Shown in pieces: positions 1-5,349 of a DNA stretch of 5,349 nt; the first letter of the stretch is position 1; the number at the start of each line of letters is the position of its first letter. The stretch spans positions 1 to 5,349 of the forward strand of contig DAHXOV010000094.1 in the NCBI GenBank assembly GCA_027364695.1, read 5' to 3'. Below the pieces are notes generated by a model. The model did not search any database and was not told the DNA's origin. It saw only the letters and a list, made by a program, of their open reading frames with translations. Both the position numbers and the translations under genes were made by a program. The stretch comes from a bacterium (lineage in GTDB: Bacteria > Bacteroidota > Bacteroidia > B-17B0 > Aurantibacillaceae).

Positions 1-415
1 GTCCTAATTTAATTGTGTAAGGCGCGTATTGATTGATAAATTCATCACCAAAGTGAAATAGTTCAGATGTAGCGAGATGTAATTGACCGTTTTGAAGCGC
101 GTTCTTGCATAGTATAAATCTGTAAGATCCGACAATTTCTTTATTTTGCGGGTTCCACACGATAAGTTGTTCATAATAATTTTTTTGCGCTGTGTCAAAT
201 GCATCTATGTCTATAGATTTTCCTGTGCCGCCGCCTGCATTTCTGAATGTCATTTCTCTCAGTCGTCCTATTTCTTTTAATACATTAGGAGCGTTGTGAT
301 AATTGACAATATATATTTCGTTATTCCCGTTTTTGGTATATCGTATCAATTTATCTCTTGTTAATTCTGATTGCAAAAGATCTTTTGGTATGGGAGCTAT
401 GATATCTTGATGCAT
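1..415 (-). CDS. GlsB/OlsB-like GNAT-fold N-acyltransferase ('hemolysin' family), 5' part only
   Basis: This is the first 138 codons of a gene that runs off the left edge; the start is the ATG at 415-413 and no stop occurs before the window ends. The protein opens MHQDIIAPIPKDLL and shows the blocks that mark this Bacteroidetes family: NEIYIV (residues 32-37), GRLREMTFR (50-58), the glycine-rich GGGTG (61-65), DIDAFD (69-74) and QLIVWNP (83-89). Family knowledge: such proteins are often annotated as putative hemolysin or GNAT acetyltransferase. Related enzymes OlsB and Bacteroides GlsB transfer a 3-hydroxy-acyl chain from acyl-ACP to the amino group of ornithine or glycine, the first step of ornithine- or glycine-lipid synthesis. 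Which amino acid is used here cannot be read from this fragment. The rest of the gene, and any partner O-acyltransferase (GlsA/OlsA type), would lie beyond the edge. It is separated by 268 bases from the upstream regulator gene on the same strand, so it probably has its own promoter. Family assignment is good; substrate is inference. Confidence 0.8.
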   Translation of the reverse strand, partial: MHQDIIAPIPKDLLQSELTRDKLIRYTKNGNNEIYIVNYHNAPNVLKEIGRLREMTFRNAGGGTGKSIDIDAFDTAQKNYYEQLIVWNPQNKEIVGSYRFILCKNALQNGQLHLATSELFHFGDEFINQYAPYTIKLG

Positions 416-683
416 AGTAAATTTTACATTTAATGAAGTGCAATAATAATTAAAATTCACTGGCTATAAAATTTGCATGGTAGATTTGTAAAGAAAGAAT
501 GTATAGAAGCGAAGATGATGGGAGATTATTTTTAAATAAAATAAGATTTTTTACATTGTTTGTTAAGTATTGTTCTGTCATTTCAAAAAGCAACAAAAAA
601 GAAATTCCATCAATTTATAAAAAATACTTTTATATTTTACAAAAGAAAAATTAATTAAGCAATGAAAAAAGTAGTTTAAACTT
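416..683. other. Gene-free AT-rich spacer between regulator and acyltransferase genes
   Basis: I see no convincing coding region on either strand here: frames are short and broken by stops, and the base composition is even more AT-rich than the genes. It holds a weak terminator candidate next to the regulator stop, an A/T-only inverted repeat (616-622 with 628-634, 7-bp stem, 5-base loop) and a weak promoter candidate near the acyltransferase start. No tRNA-like or GC-rich structured RNA is apparent by eye. Confidence 0.6.
441..471 (-). promoter_or_regulatory. Possible Bacteroidetes-type promoter for the acyltransferase gene
   Basis: On the minus strand the sequence reads TTTT, 19 bases, then TATTATTG, which resembles the Bacteroidetes primary sigma pattern TTTG-N19-21-TAnnTTTG with one mismatch in each element. 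It would place the transcription start about 20 bases before the ATG at 415. The match is weak in such AT-rich DNA, so this is a candidate only. Confidence 0.25.
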
Positions 684-685
684 TT
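665..685 (-). terminator. Weak terminator candidate after the response regulator gene
   Basis: On the minus strand a 6-bp stem (AAAAGT pairing with ACTTTT, 7-base loop) overlaps the last base pair of the regulator stop codon and ends in a run of six T. The stem is almost wholly A/T, so its stability is poor. It is the best-placed candidate for ending the kinase-regulator transcript, but support is slight. Confidence 0.25.
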
Positions 686-1763
686 ATCCTTTTATTTTCC
701 TCAGTTTCTGTTCGTTAATGACTTTGATATTGGAGCCTTTAAGTTCTAAAATAGCTTCTTCTTTAAAATCGGAAAGTGTTCGGATAAGTGTTTCTGTGGC
801 TGTTCCTACCAAACTACTTAAATCATGTCTTGACATACTGATACTAAAAATATCATCATTGGGTTCTTTATATTTGTCGATGAGCATCAGGAGGGCTTCT
901 GCCACTCTTTTTCGAATAGAGTTGTAAGCCATTTTCATGAGGCGCTCTTCTTTTTCTTTCATTCCGTTGGAGAGCAGTTTTATGAATGTATTGGCAATAT
1001 CTTTGTGTATATTTAATAGAAGGAAAAATTGTTCTTTTGGGATGATGCAGAGTTCGGAGTCGTCCAGTGTAGCAGCAGAAAATTGATAGCTTGTATCTTC
1101 TATCAGTGCTTCGTATCCAAAGAAGTCGCCTGGTTTGTACAGATCTATGATAAATTCTTTCCCAAATTCATTGATTTTATAGGCTTTGATTTTGCCAGAT
1201 ACTAAAAAATAAAGAGAATGCGGGTATTTACCTTCTTTGAAAATAAATTCTTTTTTAGGTATTTGGATGATTTTGTGTCCTTTGGTTAATTTGTCAATAG
1301 ACATTTGCAAAGCGGCTTCATCAAAGAAGTTTTGGACTGTTTCAAAAGAGGTTTCTCCTTTTGCCAGTGTTTGTTTTATTTTCTGATATTTTGAGAGCCG
1401 GGTTTTAATGGCATTCAGAAGTTCTGTATCTGTAAAAGGTTTGGTGAGATAGTCATCTGCCCCCATTTCCATTCCTTTTCTCATATCCTGCTTTTCTGCT
1501 TTTGCGGTAAGGAATATAAAGGGGGTATCAGAAGTTTTAGCATCTTTTGATAAGATAGACAGTACAGTGTATCCATCTAATTCAGGCATCATAATATCAC
1601 ATATAATTAAATCAGGCATTTCTGATTTGGCTATTTTTACACCTTCTTTTCCATTGGCGGCACTGATGACCTGATAATCAGCCAATTCAAGTATTTCTGC
1701 AATATTTTCGCGCATATCCTGATGGTCTTCAATGACTAAAATTTTCTTTTTTGATCTTGTCAT
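684..1763 (-). CDS. Two-component response regulator with Crp/Fnr-type output (REC + cNMP-binding fold + winged HTH)
   Basis: A 359-residue transcriptional regulator with three parts. Residues 6-122 form a receiver domain: acidic pair E12/D13, phospho-acceptor D56 in LIICDIMMPELDGY, T86 in FLTAKA and K108 in LTKPF are all present, so phosphorylation should work. Residues about 150-265 form a cyclic-nucleotide-binding-like beta barrel (HSLYFLVSGKIKAY, then KPGDFFGYEAL). Residues about 285-345 form a Crp-type winged helix-turn-helix (SRHDLSSLVGTATETLIRTL), in which E324 and R328 fall where CRP has the DNA-contacting E181 and R185. In the nucleotide pocket the CRP arginine R82 is replaced by F228 (QFSA instead of ERSA), so cAMP binding looks unlikely. 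There is no FNR-like cysteine cluster. The simplest reading is that phosphorylation by the adjacent kinase, not cAMP, controls DNA binding. The ATG at 1763 overlaps the kinase stop as ATGA, which indicates translational coupling. The domain call is firm; target genes are unknown. Confidence 0.93.
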   Translation of the reverse strand: MTRSKKKILVIEDHQDMRENIAEILELADYQVISAANGKEGVKIAKSEMPDLIICDIMMPELDGYTVLSILSKDAKTSDTPFIFLTAKAEKQDMRKGMEMGADDYLTKPFTDTELLNAIKTRLSKYQKIKQTLAKGETSFETVQNFFDEAALQMSIDKLTKGHKIIQIPKKEFIFKEGKYPHSLYFLVSGKIKAYKINEFGKEFIIDLYKPGDFFGYEALIEDTSYQFSAATLDDSELCIIPKEQFFLLLNIHKDIANTFIKLLSNGMKEKEERLMKMAYNSIRKRVAEALLMLIDKYKEPNDDIFSISMSRHDLSSLVGTATETLIRTLSDFKEEAILELKGSNIKVINEQKLRKIKG

Positions 1764-3013
1764 AATTTTGATTTTTCATTAAAATAAAAAGGGATGTATA
1801 TAGTAAAAGTGCTTCCTTCGTTTAATTTACTTTTCAATTTTACTTTACCATTCATGAGTTCTAAATATTTTTTGACAATATTGAGTCCTAATCCTGTACC
1901 TTGTATATTATTTACATTATTTGCCCTAAAGAAACGGGTAAATAAAAACTCTTGTTCTTCTTCAGGAATACCACATCCTTCGTCTTTTACGAGAATAATC
2001 AAATTGTTTTCAGCGATGTTACTTTCTATTACAATGGGTTTTCCTTCATCAGAATATTTGCTGGCGTTAGAAATAAGATTGAATAATATGTTTTTCAGGA
2101 TTTGAGCATCCACTATACATTGTGTAAGATCAGACAAATGTTTATATACAATATGTTGCCCTTTTTTTAAAATCGGTGTAATTTCTTCTATAATTTGTCT
2201 TAAAGCATCAGGCACAATGATTACATTGGGTTTGTAGCGGATAATGCCTTCTTCTAATTTATCTAAAGAAAGAAAATCATTGAGCATTTCGGTGAGGTGA
2301 ACTACTGCTGTTTTTATCCTTTGTATATGTTTTTCTCTTTTTTCCTGTTCTTCTGTTTTGGTGTATCTTTGTATGAGGGATATGGACGAAAGGATGGTAC
2401 CAAGAGGGGTTCTAAATTCATGTGAAGCAGTGGATACAAAGCGGGATTTGATTTCGTTGAGCGCTTTTTCTTTTTCAAGTGCTTGGGAAAGTTCGTTTTT
2501 GCTTTGGGATAATTCGTACACTACACGGGCAAGTTCTTTTGTTCTTTCTTTCACCTTACTTTCCAGTGCATGGTTGAGATAGGATATTTCTTCATTTTTT
2601 CTTTTTAATATTTCCGTATATTCTTTGAGTTTTTCTTCTGTTGATAATCTTTCTGTAATATCTATAATAAAACATACTACATATTTGTTTCCATTAATTT
2701 CAAAAGGACTTAAGCTGATTTCTACGGGAAATGTCGTGTGATCTTTTCTTAAAGCATAAAGCACCATATTTTTCCCCATTGGTCTGGCAACAGGTTGATG
2801 AGCATAATTATTTCTCACTTGCTTATGTACATCTCTTTTTTCTTTTGGAATCAATGTTTCTATTTCCATTCCCATCATTTCATCTGTAGTATAATGAAAA
2901 ATTTTAGCAGCAGAAGGATTAACCATTACTATTTCACTGTAATTTTTACACACAATAATCCCTTCAGTAGAATAATCAAAAATCGCTTCTATCAGTTTTA
3001 ACTCATTCAGCAT
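1760..3013 (-). CDS. Soluble PAS-domain sensor histidine kinase
   Basis: A 417-residue kinase, numbered from the ATG at 3013. Residues about 3-125 are a PAS domain ending in the usual VVCFIIDITER. Residues about 128-190 are charged and heptad-like, probably a coiled coil linking sensor and catalytic core. HisKA follows with phospho-acceptor H198 in STASHEFRTPLG. The HATPase_c domain carries the N box (N312 and N316 in LFNLISNASKYS), G1 box DEGCGIP (344-350), F box FTRFFR (about 358) and G2 box GTGLGL (372-377). All residues needed for autophosphorylation are present. No membrane segment or signal peptide is seen, so it should sense an intracellular signal. The next gene, overlapping by 4 bases, is its response regulator. 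Start choice: ATG 3013 lies just before the PAS domain and follows an A-rich stretch (AAAAAAGAAG); ATG 3043 (427 residues) is possible, and a TTG at 3064 less likely. PAS H63 aligns with the FixL haem-ligand histidine, but the ligand is unknown. Confidence 0.93.
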   Translation of the reverse strand: MLNELKLIEAIFDYSTEGIIVCKNYSEIVMVNPSAAKIFHYTTDEMMGMEIETLIPKEKRDVHKQVRNNYAHQPVARPMGKNMVLYALRKDHTTFPVEISLSPFEINGNKYVVCFIIDITERLSTEEKLKEYTEILKRKNEEISYLNHALESKVKERTKELARVVYELSQSKNELSQALEKEKALNEIKSRFVSTASHEFRTPLGTILSSISLIQRYTKTEEQEKREKHIQRIKTAVVHLTEMLNDFLSLDKLEEGIIRYKPNVIIVPDALRQIIEEITPILKKGQHIVYKHLSDLTQCIVDAQILKNILFNLISNASKYSDEGKPIVIESNIAENNLIILVKDEGCGIPEEEQEFLFTRFFRANNVNNIQGTGLGLNIVKKYLELMNGKVKLKSKLNEGSTFTIYIPFYFNEKSKL

Positions 3014-3061
3014 CTTCTTTTTTGGAACAATGATAATACTCATACTGCAAATAAAAAAATG

Positions 3062-3069
3062 CAAAGTAA
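3062..3069 (-). promoter_or_regulatory. Possible -7 element for the kinase-regulator operon
   Basis: The minus strand reads TTACTTTG, one mismatch from the Bacteroidetes -7 pattern TAnnTTTG. I see no good -33 TTTG at the expected distance. If used, transcription would begin near 3056, upstream of both plausible kinase ATGs (3043 and 3013). An activated promoter with a poor -33 would fit the operator-like palindrome centred about 42 bases further upstream, but that is inference. Confidence 0.2.
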
Positions 3070-3092
3070 TAATGTGTTGTATTTTTAAAATA

Positions 3093-3104
3093 TGATTTAA
3101 ATCA
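3093..3104. promoter_or_regulatory. FNR/CRP-like palindrome upstream of the kinase-regulator operon
   Basis: TGATTTAAATCA is a perfect 12-bp inverted repeat. With its flanking bases (A and C) it matches 8 of the 10 specified positions of the classical FNR box TTGAT-N4-ATCAA. It lies in the short intergenic region between the methyltransferase stop and the kinase start, and its centre is about 42 bases upstream of the transcription start implied by the weak -7 element. The operon encodes a Crp/Fnr-type regulator, so this may be its own operator. The palindrome is seen; binding and autoregulation are inference, and AT-rich spacers produce such repeats by chance. Confidence 0.4.
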
Positions 3105-3110
3105 CTTTTT

Positions 3111-3133
3111 AAAAGAATATAAACTTATATTCT
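3111..3133 (-). terminator. Probable terminator hairpin after the rRNA methyltransferase gene
   Basis: Immediately after the TAG stop (3136-3134) the minus strand has AGAATATA, a 4-base loop AGTT, and the exact complement TATATTCT, giving a perfect 8-bp stem that ends in TTTT. Position and shape suit an intrinsic terminator that closes the nadK-methyltransferase transcript before the kinase operon. The stem is A/T-rich and the T-run short, so it may be leaky. Confidence 0.45.
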
Positions 3134-4498
3134 CTATTCATTTGCAATATCTTTTAATATTCTCCATTCAGTGGGGAAATAGTTATTTGTTCTATTTTCC
3201 AAAACTTTTGCCCAACCAAGCCCAAGACCATTGTACATAACAAGATGAATGCCTTTTGCAGAATGGATATTTAGATTTTCTTTTTTCAAAAACTTCAAAG
3301 TTGTATTTTTATCAAAGTAGTGTTTTGGGACGTTTTCATTCAGATAAACAGACAATGCCAGTTCTGCTGATGGAGCATGTGCGCCAGAATATGCTATCAA
3401 TGTGCCTATACTAATATACCTAAACGGATAATGAGTAAAATGGTCAAATACCCGATTAGATAAATAATATTTGTCTTTTTGCTGATAAATGCGGTGATGG
3501 GGACGAATATTTACAAAATTTAAAAATGGCACCTTGTGTAGTTCTTGTGGTTTTAAGGCATGTGCTTTCAATTCTTTGCTGTATTTCTTCGTTTCAGTTT
3601 TATTTTGTGAAGAAGTATGAGTTACTTTTTTTTGAAACGTTGCATAAAAAAATCCTTCTGATGGAGTAAGATGTGGAAAAAAACGAATACCTAAGTATGT
3701 ATTGACTATCCCATAATGATGGGGTATTTGTATAGGTACATATTCAAATCCATTTTGAATGATGTATTCGGATATATTTTCATTTTCTTCAACAGTAAAA
3801 GAACAAGTGCTGTATATGAGATATGCATTTTCTTTGACACAAGGAAACAGGTGCTTTAAAATTTGCTTTTGACGCTGCACGCATTGTTGTATATACTTTT
3901 CATTAAAGGAAGACATCCATTCAGGATATTTTCTAAATAATCCTGAACCCGTACAGGGAGCGTCGCATATTACCACATCAAAAATATTTTCTAATCTGAT
4001 GAATTCATCGGTTGAATGATTGGTTACTGTAAAATTATTTTTTCCCCATTTACTCAGATTATAGTTCAGCACCTTTGCGCGATTAGAATTTATTTCATTA
4101 CTCCATACTAATCCGTCATCATTCAGATAATTACTGAGCAAGACAGATTTTCCGCCAGGCGCAGCCGCAATATCCAGAACCACAGAATTTTTATCAATGT
4201 TGAGATATTTGAGAATATATTCTAAAAACATAGATGAAGCATCCATTACATAATAAGCCCCTGCATAAAATAGTGGATCTAAATAAAAAGCAGGACGATT
4301 GGTCAAATAATAGGCGTCATCCGCCCATTTTATTTTGTCGTCGGTTTCAAATTCTATATTTTTAATATCAGTAATTTTGTTGCTGTTTAATTTAACAGCA
4401 GTAATGGGACTTTGCTGCTGCGATTCTAAAAAAGCTTTTTCATCTATAAAAATAACTTGTTGTATGCTCTGAATGAGCAGTGAAAGTGCGGGGTTCAT
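3134..4498 (-). CDS. RsmF-like rRNA (cytosine-5) methyltransferase, NOL1/NOP2/Sun family
   Basis: A 454-residue SAM-dependent RNA methyltransferase. The Rossmann-fold core spans about residues 80-290. The SAM-binding motif I is VVLDIAAAPGGKS (106-118), and E135 in WSNEIN is the likely ribose-binding acid. Motif IV is DAPCTGSG with C182, and motif VI is YSTCS with C232. In the family the motif VI cysteine attacks C6 of the target cytosine and the motif IV cysteine helps release the product; both are present, so the enzyme should be active. After a polar linker (about 291-320), the C-terminal part ends GLGLGWAKVLENRTNNYFPTEW (424-445), typical of the RsmF C-terminal and PUA-like RNA-binding region. 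Length is close to E. coli RsmF, which methylates C1407 of 16S rRNA; the same target is probable but not shown here. It starts 2 bases after the nadK stop (TAATCATG), with no Shine-Dalgarno, which suggests cotranscription and coupled translation. A hairpin follows its stop. Confidence 0.92.
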   Translation of the reverse strand: MNPALSLLIQSIQQVIFIDEKAFLESQQQSPITAVKLNSNKITDIKNIEFETDDKIKWADDAYYLTNRPAFYLDPLFYAGAYYVMDASSMFLEYILKYLNIDKNSVVLDIAAAPGGKSVLLSNYLNDDGLVWSNEINSNRAKVLNYNLSKWGKNNFTVTNHSTDEFIRLENIFDVVICDAPCTGSGLFRKYPEWMSSFNEKYIQQCVQRQKQILKHLFPCVKENAYLIYSTCSFTVEENENISEYIIQNGFEYVPIQIPHHYGIVNTYLGIRFFPHLTPSEGFFYATFQKKVTHTSSQNKTETKKYSKELKAHALKPQELHKVPFLNFVNIRPHHRIYQQKDKYYLSNRVFDHFTHYPFRYISIGTLIAYSGAHAPSAELALSVYLNENVPKHYFDKNTTLKFLKKENLNIHSAKGIHLVMYNGLGLGWAKVLENRTNNYFPTEWRILKDIANE

Positions 4499-4500
4499 GA

Positions 4501-5349
4501 TTAAAATCTTTTATCACTGCCCCAATATAATTTATTTCTCAGGGAATCAAAAAAATGATAGGGATGTGATACAATTAAATGAAATGGATGTTGTGCGCTG
4601 GTGATTTTAATGGATTCATATTTGAAGTCAATATCTAACTCATAAGATTTAGAATCCAATGACAGCAAATACTGCGGGTTTCTGCCATCTATCTTGAAAG
4701 ACAAGATATGTTGATTGGAAATAACAATGGGTCTTGCATTTAAAGAATGAGAAGCAATGGGCGTAATAATCATGGCGTCTAATCCTGGTTCTAAAATAGG
4801 TCCGCCACCACTCAAAGAATAGGCAGTAGAGCCCGTAGCAGTAGATACAATGACCCCATCCGCAAAAAAAGTAGTGAGGTGAGAATTGTCTATGAACACA
4901 TCAATATACAACATAGATGCCTTGTCTTTTTTGTGAAGAACAATTTCGTTTAAAGCATAATTAATATTGCCATTATGTTGAGATGGGTGAATGAGTTCCA
5001 ATAAATTTCTTTTTTCTATAGTAAATTTTTTCTGAGTGATAAAATTGATAGCCTCTATTACATTATTATTAAAATCATAGGTTAAAAACCCTAATTTTCC
5101 TGTATTGATACCAAAAACAGGAACAGGTAATTTTTGAACTAACGACAAGGTTTCTAAAAGTGTTCCATCTCCGCCTAAGCTAATCAGCAGATCGATTTTA
5201 TTACTTACAAAGTCATCTGTATTTTTTATTACAGGGATATTTAGGTGGATATTAAAATTTTGCAGTAAAAATTGATAGTAGGGTTCATATAAAAATAATT
5301 GATCATTGGTTTCTTTTAATTTATTTTGAATGGCTAATACATATTCAGG
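4501..5349 (-). CDS. nadK: NAD kinase (ATP-NAD kinase), N-terminus beyond the window edge
   Basis: Phosphorylates NAD+ to NADP+ in the cytosol, the only route to NADP in most bacteria. The frame is open to the right edge, giving 282 visible residues. Family proteins are about 290 long, so only a short N-terminal piece is missing. The diagnostic GGDGT motif with the catalytic aspartate lies at 5175-5161. The glycine loop FGINTGKLGFL follows, then ALNEIVLHK with the conserved NE pair, the long DGVIVSTATGSTAYSLSGGG block (4857-4798) that binds NAD, and TPIASHSLNARPIVI. The C-terminus LRNKLYWGSDKRF is characteristic of the Bacteroidetes form. A TTG at 5148 could be mistaken for the start, but it lies just after GGDGT and would delete the catalytic motif, so the true start is upstream of 5349. 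The next gene begins 2 bases after the TAA stop. All key residues seen are intact. Confidence 0.96.
   Translation of the reverse strand, partial: PEYVLAIQNKLKETNDQLFLYEPYYQFLLQNFNIHLNIPVIKNTDDFVSNKIDLLISLGGDGTLLETLSLVQKLPVPVFGINTGKLGFLTYDFNNNVIEAINFITQKKFTIEKRNLLELIHPSQHNGNINYALNEIVLHKKDKASMLYIDVFIDNSHLTTFFADGVIVSTATGSTAYSLSGGGPILEPGLDAMIITPIASHSLNARPIVISNQHILSFKIDGRNPQYLLSLDSKSYELDIDFKYESIKITSAQHPFHLIVSHPYHFFDSLRNKLYWGSDKRF

Noticed and set aside
4..204. Minus-strand open frame of 66 codons at the left end
   Set aside because: It overlaps the acyltransferase gene in another frame. That frame is open from 415 to the edge and gives recognisable family motifs, while the 66-codon product resembles nothing.
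616..634. Inverted repeat TATAAAA / TTTTATA in the spacer as a terminator
   Set aside because: On the minus strand it is not followed by a T-run, the stem is A/T only, and such repeats are expected by chance in this AT-rich spacer.
718..927. Plus-strand open frame antisense to the response regulator
   Set aside because: It lies opposite the conserved HTH-coding part of the regulator and its product is low in recognisable features; it is a shadow of the coding strand.
1794..2105. Plus-strand open frame antisense to the kinase catalytic domain
   Set aside because: It lies opposite the HATPase motifs; no initiation signal or family resemblance is seen.
2358..2582. Plus-strand open frame antisense to the HisKA region
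   Set aside because: Shadow of the kinase gene; its composition reflects the complement of the coding strand.
2795..3001. Plus-strand open frame antisense to the PAS domain, with a hydrophobic look
   Set aside because: The Ile/Phe/His-rich product is the expected complement of the AT-rich PAS coding sequence, with no start signal of its own.
3014..3064. Longer kinase N-terminus starting at TTG 3064 or ATG 3043
   Set aside because: TTG is a poor start and the extra residues (HFFICSMSIIIVPKKK) do not belong to the PAS domain. ATG 3043 cannot be excluded but follows a T-rich stretch, whereas ATG 3013 follows an A-rich one typical of Bacteroidetes starts.
5146..5148. TTG as the start of NAD kinase
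   Set aside because: The frame stays open upstream and encodes the GGDGT catalytic motif and the N-terminal lobe, so this codon is an internal leucine.
1..5349. Mobile element, CRISPR array, tRNA or defence system
   Set aside because: No transposase or integrase motifs, no direct-repeat array, no cloverleaf-like sequence and no defence-type domains were seen; the genes are housekeeping and signalling.

Overview
The window is a stretch of AT-rich bacterial chromosome with all recognisable genes on the minus strand, so the biological reading order runs from the right end to the left end. Three things point to the Bacteroidetes (Bacteroidota): the sequence of the partial N-acyltransferase at the left edge, the typical C-terminus of the NAD kinase (LRNKLYWGSDKRF), and start codons preceded by A/T-rich sequence rather than a clear Shine-Dalgarno. 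I cannot name a genus. No mobile element, CRISPR array, tRNA or rRNA is visible, and the content looks like ordinary core or near-core chromosome.

Layout in transcription order. (1) 5349-4501: NAD kinase (nadK), lacking only a short N-terminus beyond the window edge. (2) 4498-3134: an RsmF-like NOL1/NOP2/Sun-family RNA cytosine-5 methyltransferase, starting 2 bases after the nadK stop, so almost certainly cotranscribed. A perfect 8-bp hairpin directly after its stop is a plausible terminator. (3) About 3110-3014: a short control region holding a perfect 12-bp palindrome, TGATTTAAATCA, that resembles an FNR/CRP-type operator. (4) 3013-1760: a soluble PAS-HisKA-HATPase histidine kinase. (5) 1763-684: a response regulator made of a receiver domain fused to a Crp/Fnr-type output (cNMP-binding fold plus winged HTH). 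Kinase and regulator overlap by 4 bases (ATGA) and form a matched two-component pair. (6) 683-416: an AT-rich gap without a gene, carrying a weak terminator candidate and a weak promoter candidate. (7) 415-1: the first 138 codons of a GlsB/OlsB-like ('hemolysin'-annotated) N-acyltransferase that continues past the left edge.

The most interesting part is the two-component pair. A cytosolic PAS kinase, whose PAS domain has a histidine where FixL has its haem ligand, sits next to a regulator whose DNA-binding half is of the Crp/Fnr type. The intergenic region just upstream contains an FNR-like palindrome. Together these suggest an autoregulated intracellular sensor, possibly for redox, oxygen or a small ligand. 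The architecture is visible in the sequence; the signal and the autoregulation are inference. I found no wholly new system.
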